A stretch of 64,000 nt of DNA from Theropithecus gelada (lineage: Eukaryota > Chordata > Mammalia > Primates > Cercopithecidae). Each line of letters begins with the position of its first letter. Position 1 is the stretch's first letter. The position numbers and the translations under genes were made by a program. The stretch covers positions 21,664,843 through 21,728,842 of the forward strand of contig NC_037680.1 of assembly GCF_003255815.1 (NCBI RefSeq), written 5' to 3'. Shown here piece after piece: positions 13,235 to 22,745 of this stretch. Under the pieces are notes generated by a model. That model searched no databases and was not told the DNA's origin. It saw nothing but the letters and a program-made list of their open reading frames with translations.

Positions 13235-13280
13235 GTTGTTGTTGTTGTTGTTGTTGTTGTTGCTGTTGTTGTTGTTGTTG
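13235..13280 (-). repeat. (GTT)n tail of antisense Alu
   Basis: About 15 GTT units with one GCT variant, directly before the start of the inverted Alu body. This is an Alu poly-A tail that has become an (AAC)n microsatellite on the element's own strand. Confidence 0.93.
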
Positions 13281-13560
13281 AAACAGTCTCACTCTGTCAT
13301 CCAGGCTGGAGTCCAGTGGTGTGATCTCGGCTCACTGAAACCTTAGCTTCCCAGGTTCAAGTGATTCTCCTGCCTCAGTCTACCGAGTAGTTAGGATTGC
13401 AGGCATGTACCACCATGTCTGACTACCTTTTGTATTTTTAGTAGACAATGTTTCACCATGTTGGCCAGGCTTGTCTCAAACTCTCAACTTCAGGTGATCT
13501 GCCTGCCTCAGCCTCCCCAAGTGCTAGGATTATAAGGTATAAGCCACGGTGCCCAGCCTA
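13281..13560 (-). mobile_element. Alu SINE (S- or J-type), antisense
   Basis: Contains antisense Alu words: CACTCTGTCATCCAGGCTGG, TGATCTCGGCTCACTG, GTATTTTTAGTAGACAATG, and the terminal GTGCCCAGCC. It is full length with scattered substitutions, so it is not a very young copy. It interrupts an older L1M. Flanking TAAGT words are a weak target-site match. Confidence 0.95.
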
Positions 13561-14240
13561 AGTGACTGAACTTTTAAGTCTCTTAAATTTTTTTCTGTAT
13601 TTTCCTTCTTTTTATTTTTTTCTTGCCTCAGTCTTGACAAATTCCTCTGATCTAGTTTTCAGTTTAGTAACCTGCTTTAAAACACATTCTTTCTTGAGTA
13701 TTTAATTTTACATATTATAGATTTCAGTTCTAAATTTCCATTAGATCTTTTTTCATATGTAACTTATTGACCACTGGCATTCCTCATATGTTCATTTAAT
13801 TTTTTAAACAAATTTCTCAGTTATTTTAAAACTGGTCCAATATCTGTTTGTATTGTGTTTATTATGTTTTTTCTTCATTATTAATTTTCATTTAGTTTTT
13901 GCTTTCTTCAAGGTTAACTTTTCTTATTGAATATCAGGCATTGTCCGGAATGTTTCCTAAAATGCATGGATAATTTGAGTCTCTAAATCTTGTAACTTTC
14001 CTTCAGAGAGTTAAATGCTTATTTATTTTTGCTTCTGAATCCTGGGATAAGTTAAGTCAAACCTAGAGTTTTTGTCTTTGTGATAGCTGGAAAAATTTTG
14101 ATCTCTTACTCTGAAGTGTATGAATCTAGAAAAGTCACAAGTCTGAAATGTGAATTTGAGATACTCACCAGGGTCATCTCCTTCTTGGAAGACTCAGAAC
14201 TTAAATTTTCATTCCCTCACACTCTTCCTGCAGTCCCAAG
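13561..14240 (-). mobile_element. L1M (L1ME-like), antisense, part 2
   Basis: Continuation of the L1 broken by the Alu. Antisense phrases such as TAAATTTCCATTAGATC, CCAATATCTGTTTGTATTG and ATTGAATATCAGGCATTGTC follow the L1M order. The right limit is uncertain, since similarity fades between 14090 and 14240. Confidence 0.72.
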
Positions 14241-17200
14241 GGATGCTCAAAAGTATAAAATTAAAAAAAAAAAACAATATTTTGTCCAGTGTTTCTGTTT
14301 GTCTTTAGTAGGAAAATTAATTTAAATTGAGTTAACCCATCATTATTAAAAGTTGTATTTCAAGACAATTAAGTTCTACAAGACTGAAATTAAAACTTTC
14401 TGAAAGGAAGAGCAATCATTGGCCATCTGGTAAACCTAGCTATCCAGAAGGAGTCATATCTCTCTGCATTTCAGTGGATCAAGTTTTTACATCTTTCTAT
14501 GTGTGTATACATTTGAAGAAAAATAATTTCTATGACCTTTGTAATTTAAAAGCATTTTTCTTAAGAAAATATCTAATTTATGACATAAAACAGCCACAGC
14601 CCTGTGTACTTGTATAAAATATAAACAATATAATGATAAATAGCATGCATATTTATGTGTGTGTATATGTGTGTGTGCTTGTGTGTGTGTGTATAAGGAG
14701 TCTGTAACTATTAGATTTTCCTGAATTTTATTTTATCAGCAATCAAATTCTTATTTTGCCATTATTTTCAGTAGGCATTGTTCACATCCTGGGAAGTTCA
14801 TCTATGTTTGCAAAATTCTGGGTATGGTGTTACTCAATGTGTGAAGCCTGTATAACTTTTTAGAAGAAAATCAATCCTGTCATCAAAGACTGTGGGGCAT
14901 TTTTTTTCTTATATAACATGTTCACAAGTGCATTTTGCGAAAGGGCTAACAATGAAGTATGTTTTCAGTGGAAGACTTTAGGGAATGGAAAGGGTGTGAG
15001 AGGGTAAGCAGGTAAGAAGTTTACACAATGTTTAACCATAACCCAGCTTACTATTTTAAAGTTTGCTGTCATGTGAGTGCCTCCTTTTCACCTTTTTGTT
15101 TTTATGCTGTGTATGCAAACAGACAGAGCTCAAAAGTACTCAAAAAGCACTTGTTTCAGACTTTCCTAGTACTTATCTAGATAGGAAATCAAAAAGAAGA
15201 CATCATACACATTTCAGCTTATTGTGAAGTAAAACATGAAACAAAAGTTGTTTCTCTTATTAAAAACTTTTCTTCCTTTTATTTCACAAAACGAAAACAT
15301 AATATGGTAGGAAGTCGTTGTTAAAACTTGTATTCTGCATTTTTAAATGAGGAGGAGAGCAATGTGTTTTAACTAATGCAATGACATAAAGCTTCCAATT
15401 GAGTCCTGGAATGAGTGAAAGGGAGAGGCAGAAAAATGAGCCAGACAGTGAGACTGCTGAATGCACAGATAGCAAGGAAATCGTTTCCTTGGCAACAACA
15501 GCACTTCGGAAGGTTTCAGACAAGAGTACAACTGGGTACAAAGTATCTGATTAAAATGTATTGCAGGAAAAGGAAATTGTGCAAATGTAAAGGTACCAGA
15601 ATATCCACTGTAAATCTGAATGTGATTGCTGAAAATTATTGTGTAGAATTTTTCTAATTGAGATTATTTTCTCTGTTTCGGTATAAGGCAGCATTTGGGA
15701 GGCCATGTCAATCTGGCCAAATAATGTTTGAAGTATCCAAAGGGCAACTGTGCTTCATTTATGACAAAAGAATCAAAATCGACTGACAAAAGCAACAAAG
15801 TGTAGATCTAACACCGCAACTCCAAAGATCTATTTTGGGGAACTCCTAATATCTCCTTGAAACTCTCTTCAGAAAAAAGATAATATTCAGTCTTCTTCAT
15901 TTTCAGCCATTGAGAATAAGAATTACTATGGGTCATTTTATATGCATTTTAAATAATTCATACCAAGCATTTAGTTTCCAAAGTGAAAATGGTCATACAG
16001 ATTGTTGTGATAAAAATCCGTTTTATGTATATACTTGTGAAACAGAGCCAACTGATCACATTGATGGAATTATTTTACTAAAATATACGATGCTAAAACA
16101 CTAGTATTCCATCTTCTTGGGCAACTTCCTACTTATGACATTTTACAGGGAAATTGAGGATGAAGAGTTTTGAATCTCTAAAATGTTGCCAAATCTGGGA
16201 GAAAAATTTCAAGTAACTCAGGATAAAATGAATCCTCAACAACTTTTAAAACAAAGCCTACTTTTGTCCACTTGTGGATAAAAAAATGTTTATTATTATA
16301 ATTTCATAAAGATCATTCTGTATTCCAAAGTTATTTGATTGTCACCAACATGCAAGGAAATGGCATGTTGTCAGTTTACCTCACCTCACCTACTGGAAAT
16401 CACAGGAAGTGGTTACGAAACTTAATTCATTTTTATTGTGATTGGTGGTAACCAAGTTTTGAGAGAAGTCAACATGCCTAAACTGTTTAATGCTAAGCTA
16501 ATAAGTGAAGTGATGTTTCTGTAAGTAAATTGACAGTAAAGAAACAATTTCAGTTTTCTCATGTAGAGGTAAAGCTTTGAACACTTGGTGATTTTTGCTA
16601 AAAAGATCTAGGGAAACAGAAAGCATTTCTATGTAATACTTTGGTCCTTATCTAAAGCTAATATTAAGAAATTTAAATAAAGTGAAATGTATATTTATAC
16701 TTAATTTGAATTTTGACTCCTTCGGAAGCAAATTCTAGGTCAGAGTTTTAGCAAAGGATATGGTCCTGAATAATTTGAAATACTCATTCATCCCTAATAA
16801 TCGTGGGTATTTCTAAATAGTAAAAAGTGGGAAATAATGTTAAAATATTCTACAGAGCTGCATATGGGTATCCACATTTCCTTTCATTACTTATATCTCT
16901 GGCAAATTGTATTTGAAGAACCACCAGTGAAAAGACAATGAAATTTCTAATTCAACCTCTTCTGTAATATATTCTGACAAATAAAATGTTCTTGCCCTTG
17001 GACCTAAATTTTCACTATTAATTATTTAGTTAATTTAAATTCCCATATTAAAAACTACTATTTTAAGAGAGAATAGTCATCCGCTTGAGTAGAATCACAA
17101 ACTTTTTTTTTCTATTTAATAAAATTGGTGCAATGCACAAGTCATTATGAACCATGCTAATTTTCCTGCAGATGAAAATCTGATTTGTACAGAGATAATT

Positions 17201-17249
17201 ACAAGTGTGCACATTTCTAGTAATTTTCAGCATTATGTCTAATTCATTT
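14241..17249. other. single-copy noncoding sequence
   Basis: No gene or clear interspersed repeat. The only structured feature is the TG-rich run near 14650-14694. Short frames at 15284-15541 (-) and 15415-15657 (+) overlap each other and look like chance. Confidence 0.6.
14652..14694. repeat. (TG)n-rich dinucleotide repeat
   Basis: Imperfect GTGTGTGT tract with TATA and CT interruptions, ending in GTATAAGG. Confidence 0.9.
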
Positions 17250-17375
17250 CATTAAAACTTTATTGAGGACCTACTATGGGCTTAATATCTAGCTGATGCT
17301 TAGAACCTGAAAAGAAGTCTAGAGCAAGGACTATGCTCCAAAAGAGATTACAATACTCTCTAAGGGGATAAAAAA
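17250..17375 (-). mobile_element. L2 LINE 3' end, antisense
   Basis: ACTTTATTGAGGACCTACTA, then GATGCTTAGAACCTG and GATTACAATACTCTCTAAGG match the reverse complement of the L2 3' end (the 'aacaaatatttattgagcac' region and the 'gagcttacagtctagtgg' region). Diverged. Confidence 0.65.
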
Positions 17376-17639
17376 CATAAATGTCAGGTTAATTCTATAT
17401 ACTCCATTCTATCATGTCTCTGAGCTTTTTAGCACAATACAAGCCAATAGTCTACCTAGCCATCAAGGTATATTTCAAATGCCACTATCTCTATACCTAC
17501 AATGATTCATTCAGCTAGACACAGACTTTTGCACTGTATTTTCCCCCATAGGATTATTCTTGACCTGAATGTCAACAATTCTAATATGTGTAATTATTTT
17601 CATATTTTATGATTTAAGAGCAATCATAATTAAAATAAT

Positions 17640-17880
17640 GATAGTAATTAATATACAGTCCTTATATGTCAGCTATTTTTGAGTGATTTGCATAGATTAA
17701 CTCATTCATTCTCCCAGCAATTTTATTTGGTAAGTTCCATTATTACACATTTTGCAGATGGAGAAAGTTAAGTATAGAAAAGGTAAACATCCTCCCAAAG
17801 TTCCTACTCCTAGTGGGTGGTACCCTCAGTCTTTGAATCCCAAAGGTTTGGCTCCTGAAACTGTGTCCTTAAGTATCACT
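17640..17880 (-). mobile_element. MIR SINE, antisense
   Basis: In order: TTGCATAGATTAACTCATTC, CCATTATTACACATTTTGC, AGATGGAGAAAGTTAAG and CTTTGAATCCCAAAGG. This is the antisense MIR order (AACTCATTTAATCC, CCCATTTTACAGATGAGG, then the tRNA-derived part). Diverged, as expected for MIR. Confidence 0.85.
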
Positions 17881-18239
17881 GCCTATTCTGACTACAATGT
17901 AATGAGTTAATACTTGGCACAACCCAAACCTGATATAAATCAATGATGCATCTTACAACAATTGGTTAGTTAGCTATAGGGAAATGTGGTATTTTTCTAA
18001 TATTATTTTAAATTGTTAAGTATAATCCAGCTTAAACTTCCCTACTGGACAAAAAATTATTTGTGGATTCTAGAACATCTTACAAAATCGACCACAGGCT
18101 CTGTTGATGTTAATGCTTAATAAATACTTATCATATAAGTGAATAAGAAATAATCATGCTAATTATACAATAGCTTGTATATAAAATGTCAAAAGGAAAG
18201 TCAATATTACACAAATTTAGAAAAGTAAATGATGACTAA

Positions 18240-18720
18240 TTAGGACGGATTTTTAAAGGAAAAATGTTAAGAGAAAAACTCATACTTGAACTGGACTTTG
18301 GAGAATTTTTTGGTTTGAATACACAAATAGGATGAGAGAAATGTGTAAGGAAACATTTCTCAAAGGAGAAATGTATAAGGAAAGCTTCGGGGTAGAATTC
18401 CATATTCAGGACTAAATGAATATAACAATTTTGGTAAAGTAAAGGATTCCATTATGGAGATAAACTAGAAGATACAGACAGAGATAAAGCTGGACGAAGA
18501 TGGGTGCAGTCACTGAGAGGCAAGTAAGGAGTTTACAGTCCGTCAAAGCTGATAGAAGGTACCTCCACAAAGTGAGGTTTTAGGATTATTAATCTAGTAG
18601 CAATTTGAAAGAAAGGTAAGCTCGACAGTGATTCACAACCTAGAACAGTAAAATAGGTAGTGAGCTAATGAAAACCTGTAAAAAGATGATGGCTGTGACA
18701 AGACAAAAGAAGTGACCAAT
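18240..18720 (-). mobile_element. possible L2 internal segment, antisense
   Basis: ACTTGAACTGGACTTTGGAG, then AATAGGATGAGAGAAATG and GGAGTTTACAGTCC resemble the reversed L2 body upstream of its 3' end. The match is loose and the limits are guesses. Confidence 0.4.
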
Positions 18721-18722
18721 TG

Positions 18723-18739
18723 AAAAAAGAAATACACAT
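18723..18739 (+). repeat. left target-site duplication of L1PA
   Basis: The 17-base AAAAAAGAAATACACAT recurs exactly at 19421-19437, bracketing the L1 fragment. Confidence 0.92.
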
Positions 18740-19157
18740 CCTCTCCAGCACCTGTTGTTGGTGGGATTGTAAACTAGTTCAACCATTATGGAAAACAGTA
18801 TGGCGATTCCTCAAGGATCTAGAACTAGATGTACCATATGACCCAGCCATCCCATTACTGGGGATATACCCAAAGGATTATAAATTATGCTGCTATAAAG
18901 ACACATGCACACGTATGTTTATTGCAGCACTATTCACAATAGCAAAGACTTGGAATCAACCCAAATATCCATCAGTGACAGATTGGATTAAGAAAGTGTG
19001 GCACATATACACCATGGAATACTACGCAGCCATAAAAAAGGATGAGTTTGCATCCTTTGTAGGGACATGGATGCAGCTGCAAACCATCATTCTTAGCAAA
19101 CTATCACAAGAACAGAAAACCAAACACCGCATGTTCTCACTCATAGGTGGGAACTGA
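18740..19157 (+). pseudogene. L1 ORF2 C-terminal fragment
   Basis: An open frame of about 139 codons without an internal stop encodes the C-terminal tail of L1 ORF2p, including DPAIPLLGIYPKDY, the Trp/Cys pair in CWWDCKL, and MEYYAAIKKDEF near the end. The reverse transcriptase and endonuclease domains lie upstream in a full L1 and are absent here because of 5' truncation. It has no start codon of its own in the L1 sense and should have no enzymatic activity. The upstream ATG in the flank (18720) is incidental. Confidence 0.9.
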
Positions 19158-19420
19158 ACAATGAGATCACTTGGACTCAGGAAGGGGAACATCACACACC
19201 AGGGCCTATCATGGGGAGGGGGGAGGGGGGAGGAATTGCATTGGGAGTTATACCTGATGTAAATGACGAGTTGATGGGTCATTCGTCATTTGTATAAGTA
19301 TACATATGTAACAAACCTGCACAAGTATACATATGTAACAAACCTGCACGTTATGCACATGTACCCTACAACTTAAAGTATAATAATAATAAATAAATTA
19401 AAAAAAAAGAAAAAAAAAAG
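18740..19420 (+). mobile_element. 5'-truncated L1PA-type insertion
   Basis: This 3' end of a primate L1 starts in late ORF2 (GTTGGTGGGATTGTAAACTA), passes through GGGGATATACCCAAAGGATT and GGAATACTACGCAGCC, and then through a 3' UTR with a G-rich stretch (GGGGAGGGGGGAGGGG) to an A-rich tail. A 17-bp perfect target-site duplication surrounds it. Divergence is low, so the insertion is primate-specific. A 27-bp stretch of its 3' UTR is tandemly duplicated at 19296-19349. Confidence 0.96.
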
Positions 19421-19437
19421 AAAAAAGAAATACACAT
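19421..19437 (+). repeat. right target-site duplication of L1PA
   Basis: Exact second copy of the 17-base flank, directly after the A-rich tail. Confidence 0.92.
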
Positions 19438-19552
19438 TTTAAAAGCTAACTATCCTTAGCAATAAGTAGACATAAAGGGAAAATGAAGAATCAAGAACTG
19501 AAGACAGTTCAGTCAGCAAAGAAGAATGTAGAGAAATAAAATGATATTTACA

Positions 19553-19699
19553 GTCACACGCCCTGGGTTCAATTCTCAATTACTAACTGGTGAATTTTTA
19601 GTAATGTTTTAATGTTCCTTAGCCTTCATTGCTTCAAATGTGAAATGGGAATGAAAATGATACTTACTTCATCTGGTGGTTATGAAGACTAGGTAAGAT
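19553..19699 (+). mobile_element. MIR SINE, left part
   Basis: CCCTGGGTTCAATTCTCAAT (the tRNA-derived region), then TTGCTTCAAATGTGAAATGG and TACTTACTTCATCTGGTGG match sense MIR. It breaks at 19699, where an ERV-like element begins, and resumes at 22058. Confidence 0.8.
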
Positions 19700-19880
19700 T
19701 GAGGGAGAAGAGTAGGGTCTTGAGGCAGGAAACTTCAGGTCAATTGATGCTGAATCAAGGAAAAACACCAAGGTCTCAGGGAAGGGAATCTGAGGCCATT
19801 TCGTGCTGACTTCCCAAAGCTGGATCAAAAGGAAAACACTTGGGTCTGGGGAATGAAACCTAAGGCCAGTTAACACAAAC

Positions 19881-19931
19881 TTCCTAAAGCTAAGCCAAAA
19901 AGAAAAAGAAAAAAGAAAAAAGAAAAAAAAA
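19881..19931. repeat. A-rich tract inside ERV-like element
   Basis: AAAAAG-type repeats (AAAAAGAAAAAG, AAAAAAGAAAAAAG) in the left part of the LTR-like element. Confidence 0.85.
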
Positions 19932-20999
19932 CCTACACTGAATAATAAAGGATCAAAGGCTACTCTCCCTACAACACTTCCCCTTCCTCCACATCTCAGA
20001 TAGCAGATAGAAAGGGAGAGTGCCTTGGACCGGCCCTGGGTCAAGCAGGGATGATATCTTCATATGCACAGGGTACCAATTCACCTCAGCGTTCAATTAT
20101 TCACAGACCACCTAAGGGGTAACCAATAGGAACCTTAAAAGGAGCACTTAAAATCCACAGAACTTTGTAACTGTGATGGAGGTGGGGGCCATCTGGACCA
20201 GCCACCACCGGGATGGCCAGCTGCAGCAAGGGAGGCACGGCCAACACTGTGAGCTCCATGGAGCCAGCGGGAGCCAGGAACAGGTGGAAGCCCTGCTCCC
20301 TGCTGAGTTGGCGGGGCAGGAGCTCGGTGCTCCTGGGCACAGTTGCAGCTGTCCAGACATGGCTGTGGACCCAGACATCCATGTGCTCTCAGGGGCCCAG
20401 AAAGTCCCCTGTCCCTGCAGGTTCGAAAGTGCCTGTTCCCTCTCCCTGACGTCTCCCTGCTCCTGGTGCCCACTCTGGTGCAGAGCAAAGTTGTGGCTGA
20501 GCCTGGGCACTGTTGTAACATGGCCAGGTGTTTGCTCACTTGGGGTGGCACTTACACATCAGCCCCGTGCCTCCTTGGTCCCCTCCGGACTTTGGGTGCC
20601 AACGAGCATGGAAAGGAGTCCAGGAGGCTGAGGGCAGTAGGTGTCCCTCAGCACAGACAGCCTGGGCACTGTGGACAGCATGTTGAGGATGGCTGGAGGC
20701 AGATGGGTTCCTAGGTAGGAAAGGGTGAGTCCCCAGTGAAGCTCCACCTTTAATCCAGAGACTGCCTGAAGCCTGGGTGCCAGGTTGCCAGTTTCAAGTG
20801 GAGTCTGCCACCTGGAGTGAGGACTTATGGTGCCTTTTCCAGGGCCACCCATGGCTGCTAATGGACCAGTCAGCACACTCTTCCTTCCTTCTGAGCCCAT
20901 AAGATCCCTGGACTCAGCCAGCCTCAGATGCTCTTTGGGACAACCTGCTTGTGGATAGGAGCTACCCACTTCAAGTCCTCAGAGAGCTGTTCTGTCACT

Positions 21000-21007
21000 C
21001 AATAAAG
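21000..21007 (+). promoter_or_regulatory. candidate LTR polyadenylation signal 1
   Basis: AATAAAG in the context CTCAATAAAGCTCCTC, as found at the R/U5 boundary of class I ERV LTRs. Use in any transcript is not shown. Confidence 0.55.
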
Positions 21008-21922
21008 CTCCTCTCTGCCTTGGTCACCCTCCAGTTGTCTGTGTAACCTCATTCTTCTTGGATGTGGGACAAGAAATTGGGATCCACCAAACAGTAGGAG
21101 CCAAAGAAGCTGTAACATATTCCTGGCTGGCTTGCAGAGCTTCAGACAGTGACACATTCCCAGACTGGGAATGAAGAATGGTGATACTTTAGGGGGCGCA
21201 GACCTTGGGATTCCCTGAGCCAGAGCTGCGGTAACACTATAGCCCTCTTGTTCTCTTCTGCCACCAGGCAACCACCCAACACAACAGGAGCAGTGAGATT
21301 GAAAGAGCAGTAACAGAAACGAACTGAAACACACCCCCACAAAACATTCCCTTTCCCTGCTTGCCACACTGTGGGTGATGAGGAGAGAAGACCTTCAGAC
21401 CTCCCTAAGCCAGGGCTGTGAAATTCTGTAACAATACCCTTTTGAGGCTCTGCAGTTCCTGGCATCTCTGAACAATCTGGCACCATCGTGTCCCCCTTGT
21501 CCGGGTGCTGGTATCTGCAGCAGAAGCTGCTTGAGGTATGTCTGGTTCAGTTGCAACCTAGCACAGAGCCAGCACCTGTGTCAGTGCCTGTAGCTGCCCG
21601 CCCTGCCGCAGCATCCAGCATGCCTGGCCGTGCAAGGTGGCTAGACCCCATGCTCACTCGCTCACATACCCTTTGCCGTTCTGCACCTGGCTTGTCCTTG
21701 GCAAGCATGGGATCCGGGCCGGTAGCTCAAGATGAGTGCAGCCTGCTGGGCTGAGTGGGTGGAATGAGCCCAGTACCCAGTGAGCACAAGCAAAACCCAA
21801 GCAGAGGTGGCACCGGCCACAGAAGTTTCTAGCTGGTGAAATGACACCCTAAGGACTGTGACAACTGTGCCTTTGAGCTGCTTGTTCAGGCCCACTCCCT
21901 CCCAGTAGAGTGCTTTCTCACT

Positions 21923-21930
21923 TTAATAAA
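21923..21930 (+). promoter_or_regulatory. candidate LTR polyadenylation signal 2
   Basis: AATAAAT in CTTTAATAAATTCCCCC, followed by a T/G-rich stretch (TTTCTGTGTTTCATTTC), which is the usual downstream element. About 920 bases lie between it and the first signal. Confidence 0.55.
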
Positions 21931-22057
21931 TTCCCCCTTTTGCTGCTTCGTTTCTGTGTTTCATTTCTTTGTTACTTTGTGCATTTTGTCCAGTTATTCA
22001 TTCAAAACAAGAAGGACCTGGACATCTCACACTCAAGGCCCTCCTTCCAGGAACAAG

Positions 22058-22135
22058 AAGATATCTGTAAACTCCTTAACATAGTGGCTAGCAGGCAGGG
22101 AACACTCAGCAGCTACTTACATTCATCTTACTATT
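22058..22135 (+). mobile_element. MIR SINE, right part
   Basis: ATCTGTAAACTCCTTAACAT, then GCAGGGAACACTCAGCAG align with the MIR 3' region (TGTAAAGCGCTTAGAACAG, then GTAAGCACTCAATAAA). This continues the MIR broken at 19699. Confidence 0.65.
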
Positions 22136-22554
22136 AACTTGGTATTAAATTAATAAAAAAATAAAATTCCAAATATTGTGCTGCTGATTTGAGCCTAAAT
22201 GACTCAAAAATGTGACAGCTAAATGGGCTCCTAAATGAAAGCTGTTTTGAGCAAAAGATAATATTCTAAATATTTTTATTTTCAATAATTATTAAGGAAC
22301 TTGGAAATCAGACCAAGAAGTTAAGAACAAGCAATAAGAAGGGACTTTTTAAATAAATCTTTTTGGGTTGAGCTGAAATAAAAGCATTGCCTCCCTTATT
22401 CCTACAATGGCTTAGGAAGCACAGTCAAAAGCATTTTCTCACACTCTGTAAGCCAGACCATTTTCTGCCTTCAGTGTGCTACCCTAAATCTAGATTGTTT
22501 TTGTGGAGACTAACAGCTGACAATGTGGTATATAATTTGAATAGAGGACGTATG

Positions 22555-22745
22555 ATCCTAGAAGCTAAGGGAATTTCAGAATGTATACCTCAATACATTA
22601 CAGGAGATGAACATAAGAAATATTCACTGGACTATAAGCTCCATGGGGGCAGACACTGTGCCTGTTCTATTCAAAATTAGATACCCCAAAAGGTGCTTGC
22701 ACTCAACAAGCAGATTTTGAGTGAACAATATTTTTGAGTTAAGAA
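22555..22745 (+). mobile_element. L2 LINE 3' end
   Basis: ATAAGCTCCATGGGGGCAG, then ACACTGTGCCTGTTCT, AAAAGGTGCTTGCACTCAA and TTGAGTGAAC match the L2 3' end (GAGCTCCTTGAGGGCAGGG, then GTAGGTGCTCAATAAA). Confidence 0.75.

Larger units (their letters stand above)
19700..22057 (+). mobile_element. GC-richer ERV1-like LTR element inserted in MIR
   Basis: The element starts TGAGGGAGAAGAG directly after MIR sequence, and MIR resumes at 22058. The five bases AAGAT occur on both sides (19695-19699 and 22058-22062), as for retroviral integration. It contains two polyadenylation-type signals in LTR-like surroundings: AATAAAGCTCCTCTCTGCC near 21001 and AATAAATTCCCCC near 21924. Text such as GAGCCAGAGCTGCGGTAACA and AAGCCAGGGCTGTGAAATTC is typical of class I ERV LTRs. 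At 2.36 kb it is too long for most solo LTRs and too short for a provirus. No gag, pol or env homology is visible. The many open frames in all phases at 20100-21500 reflect its higher GC content. I cannot name the family with certainty. Confidence 0.7.

Noticed and set aside
20135..21486. Many overlapping open frames of 78-138 codons on both strands
   Set aside because: They occur in all phases of a GC-richer LTR-like element. Fewer AT-rich stop codons explain them, and none shows a domain.
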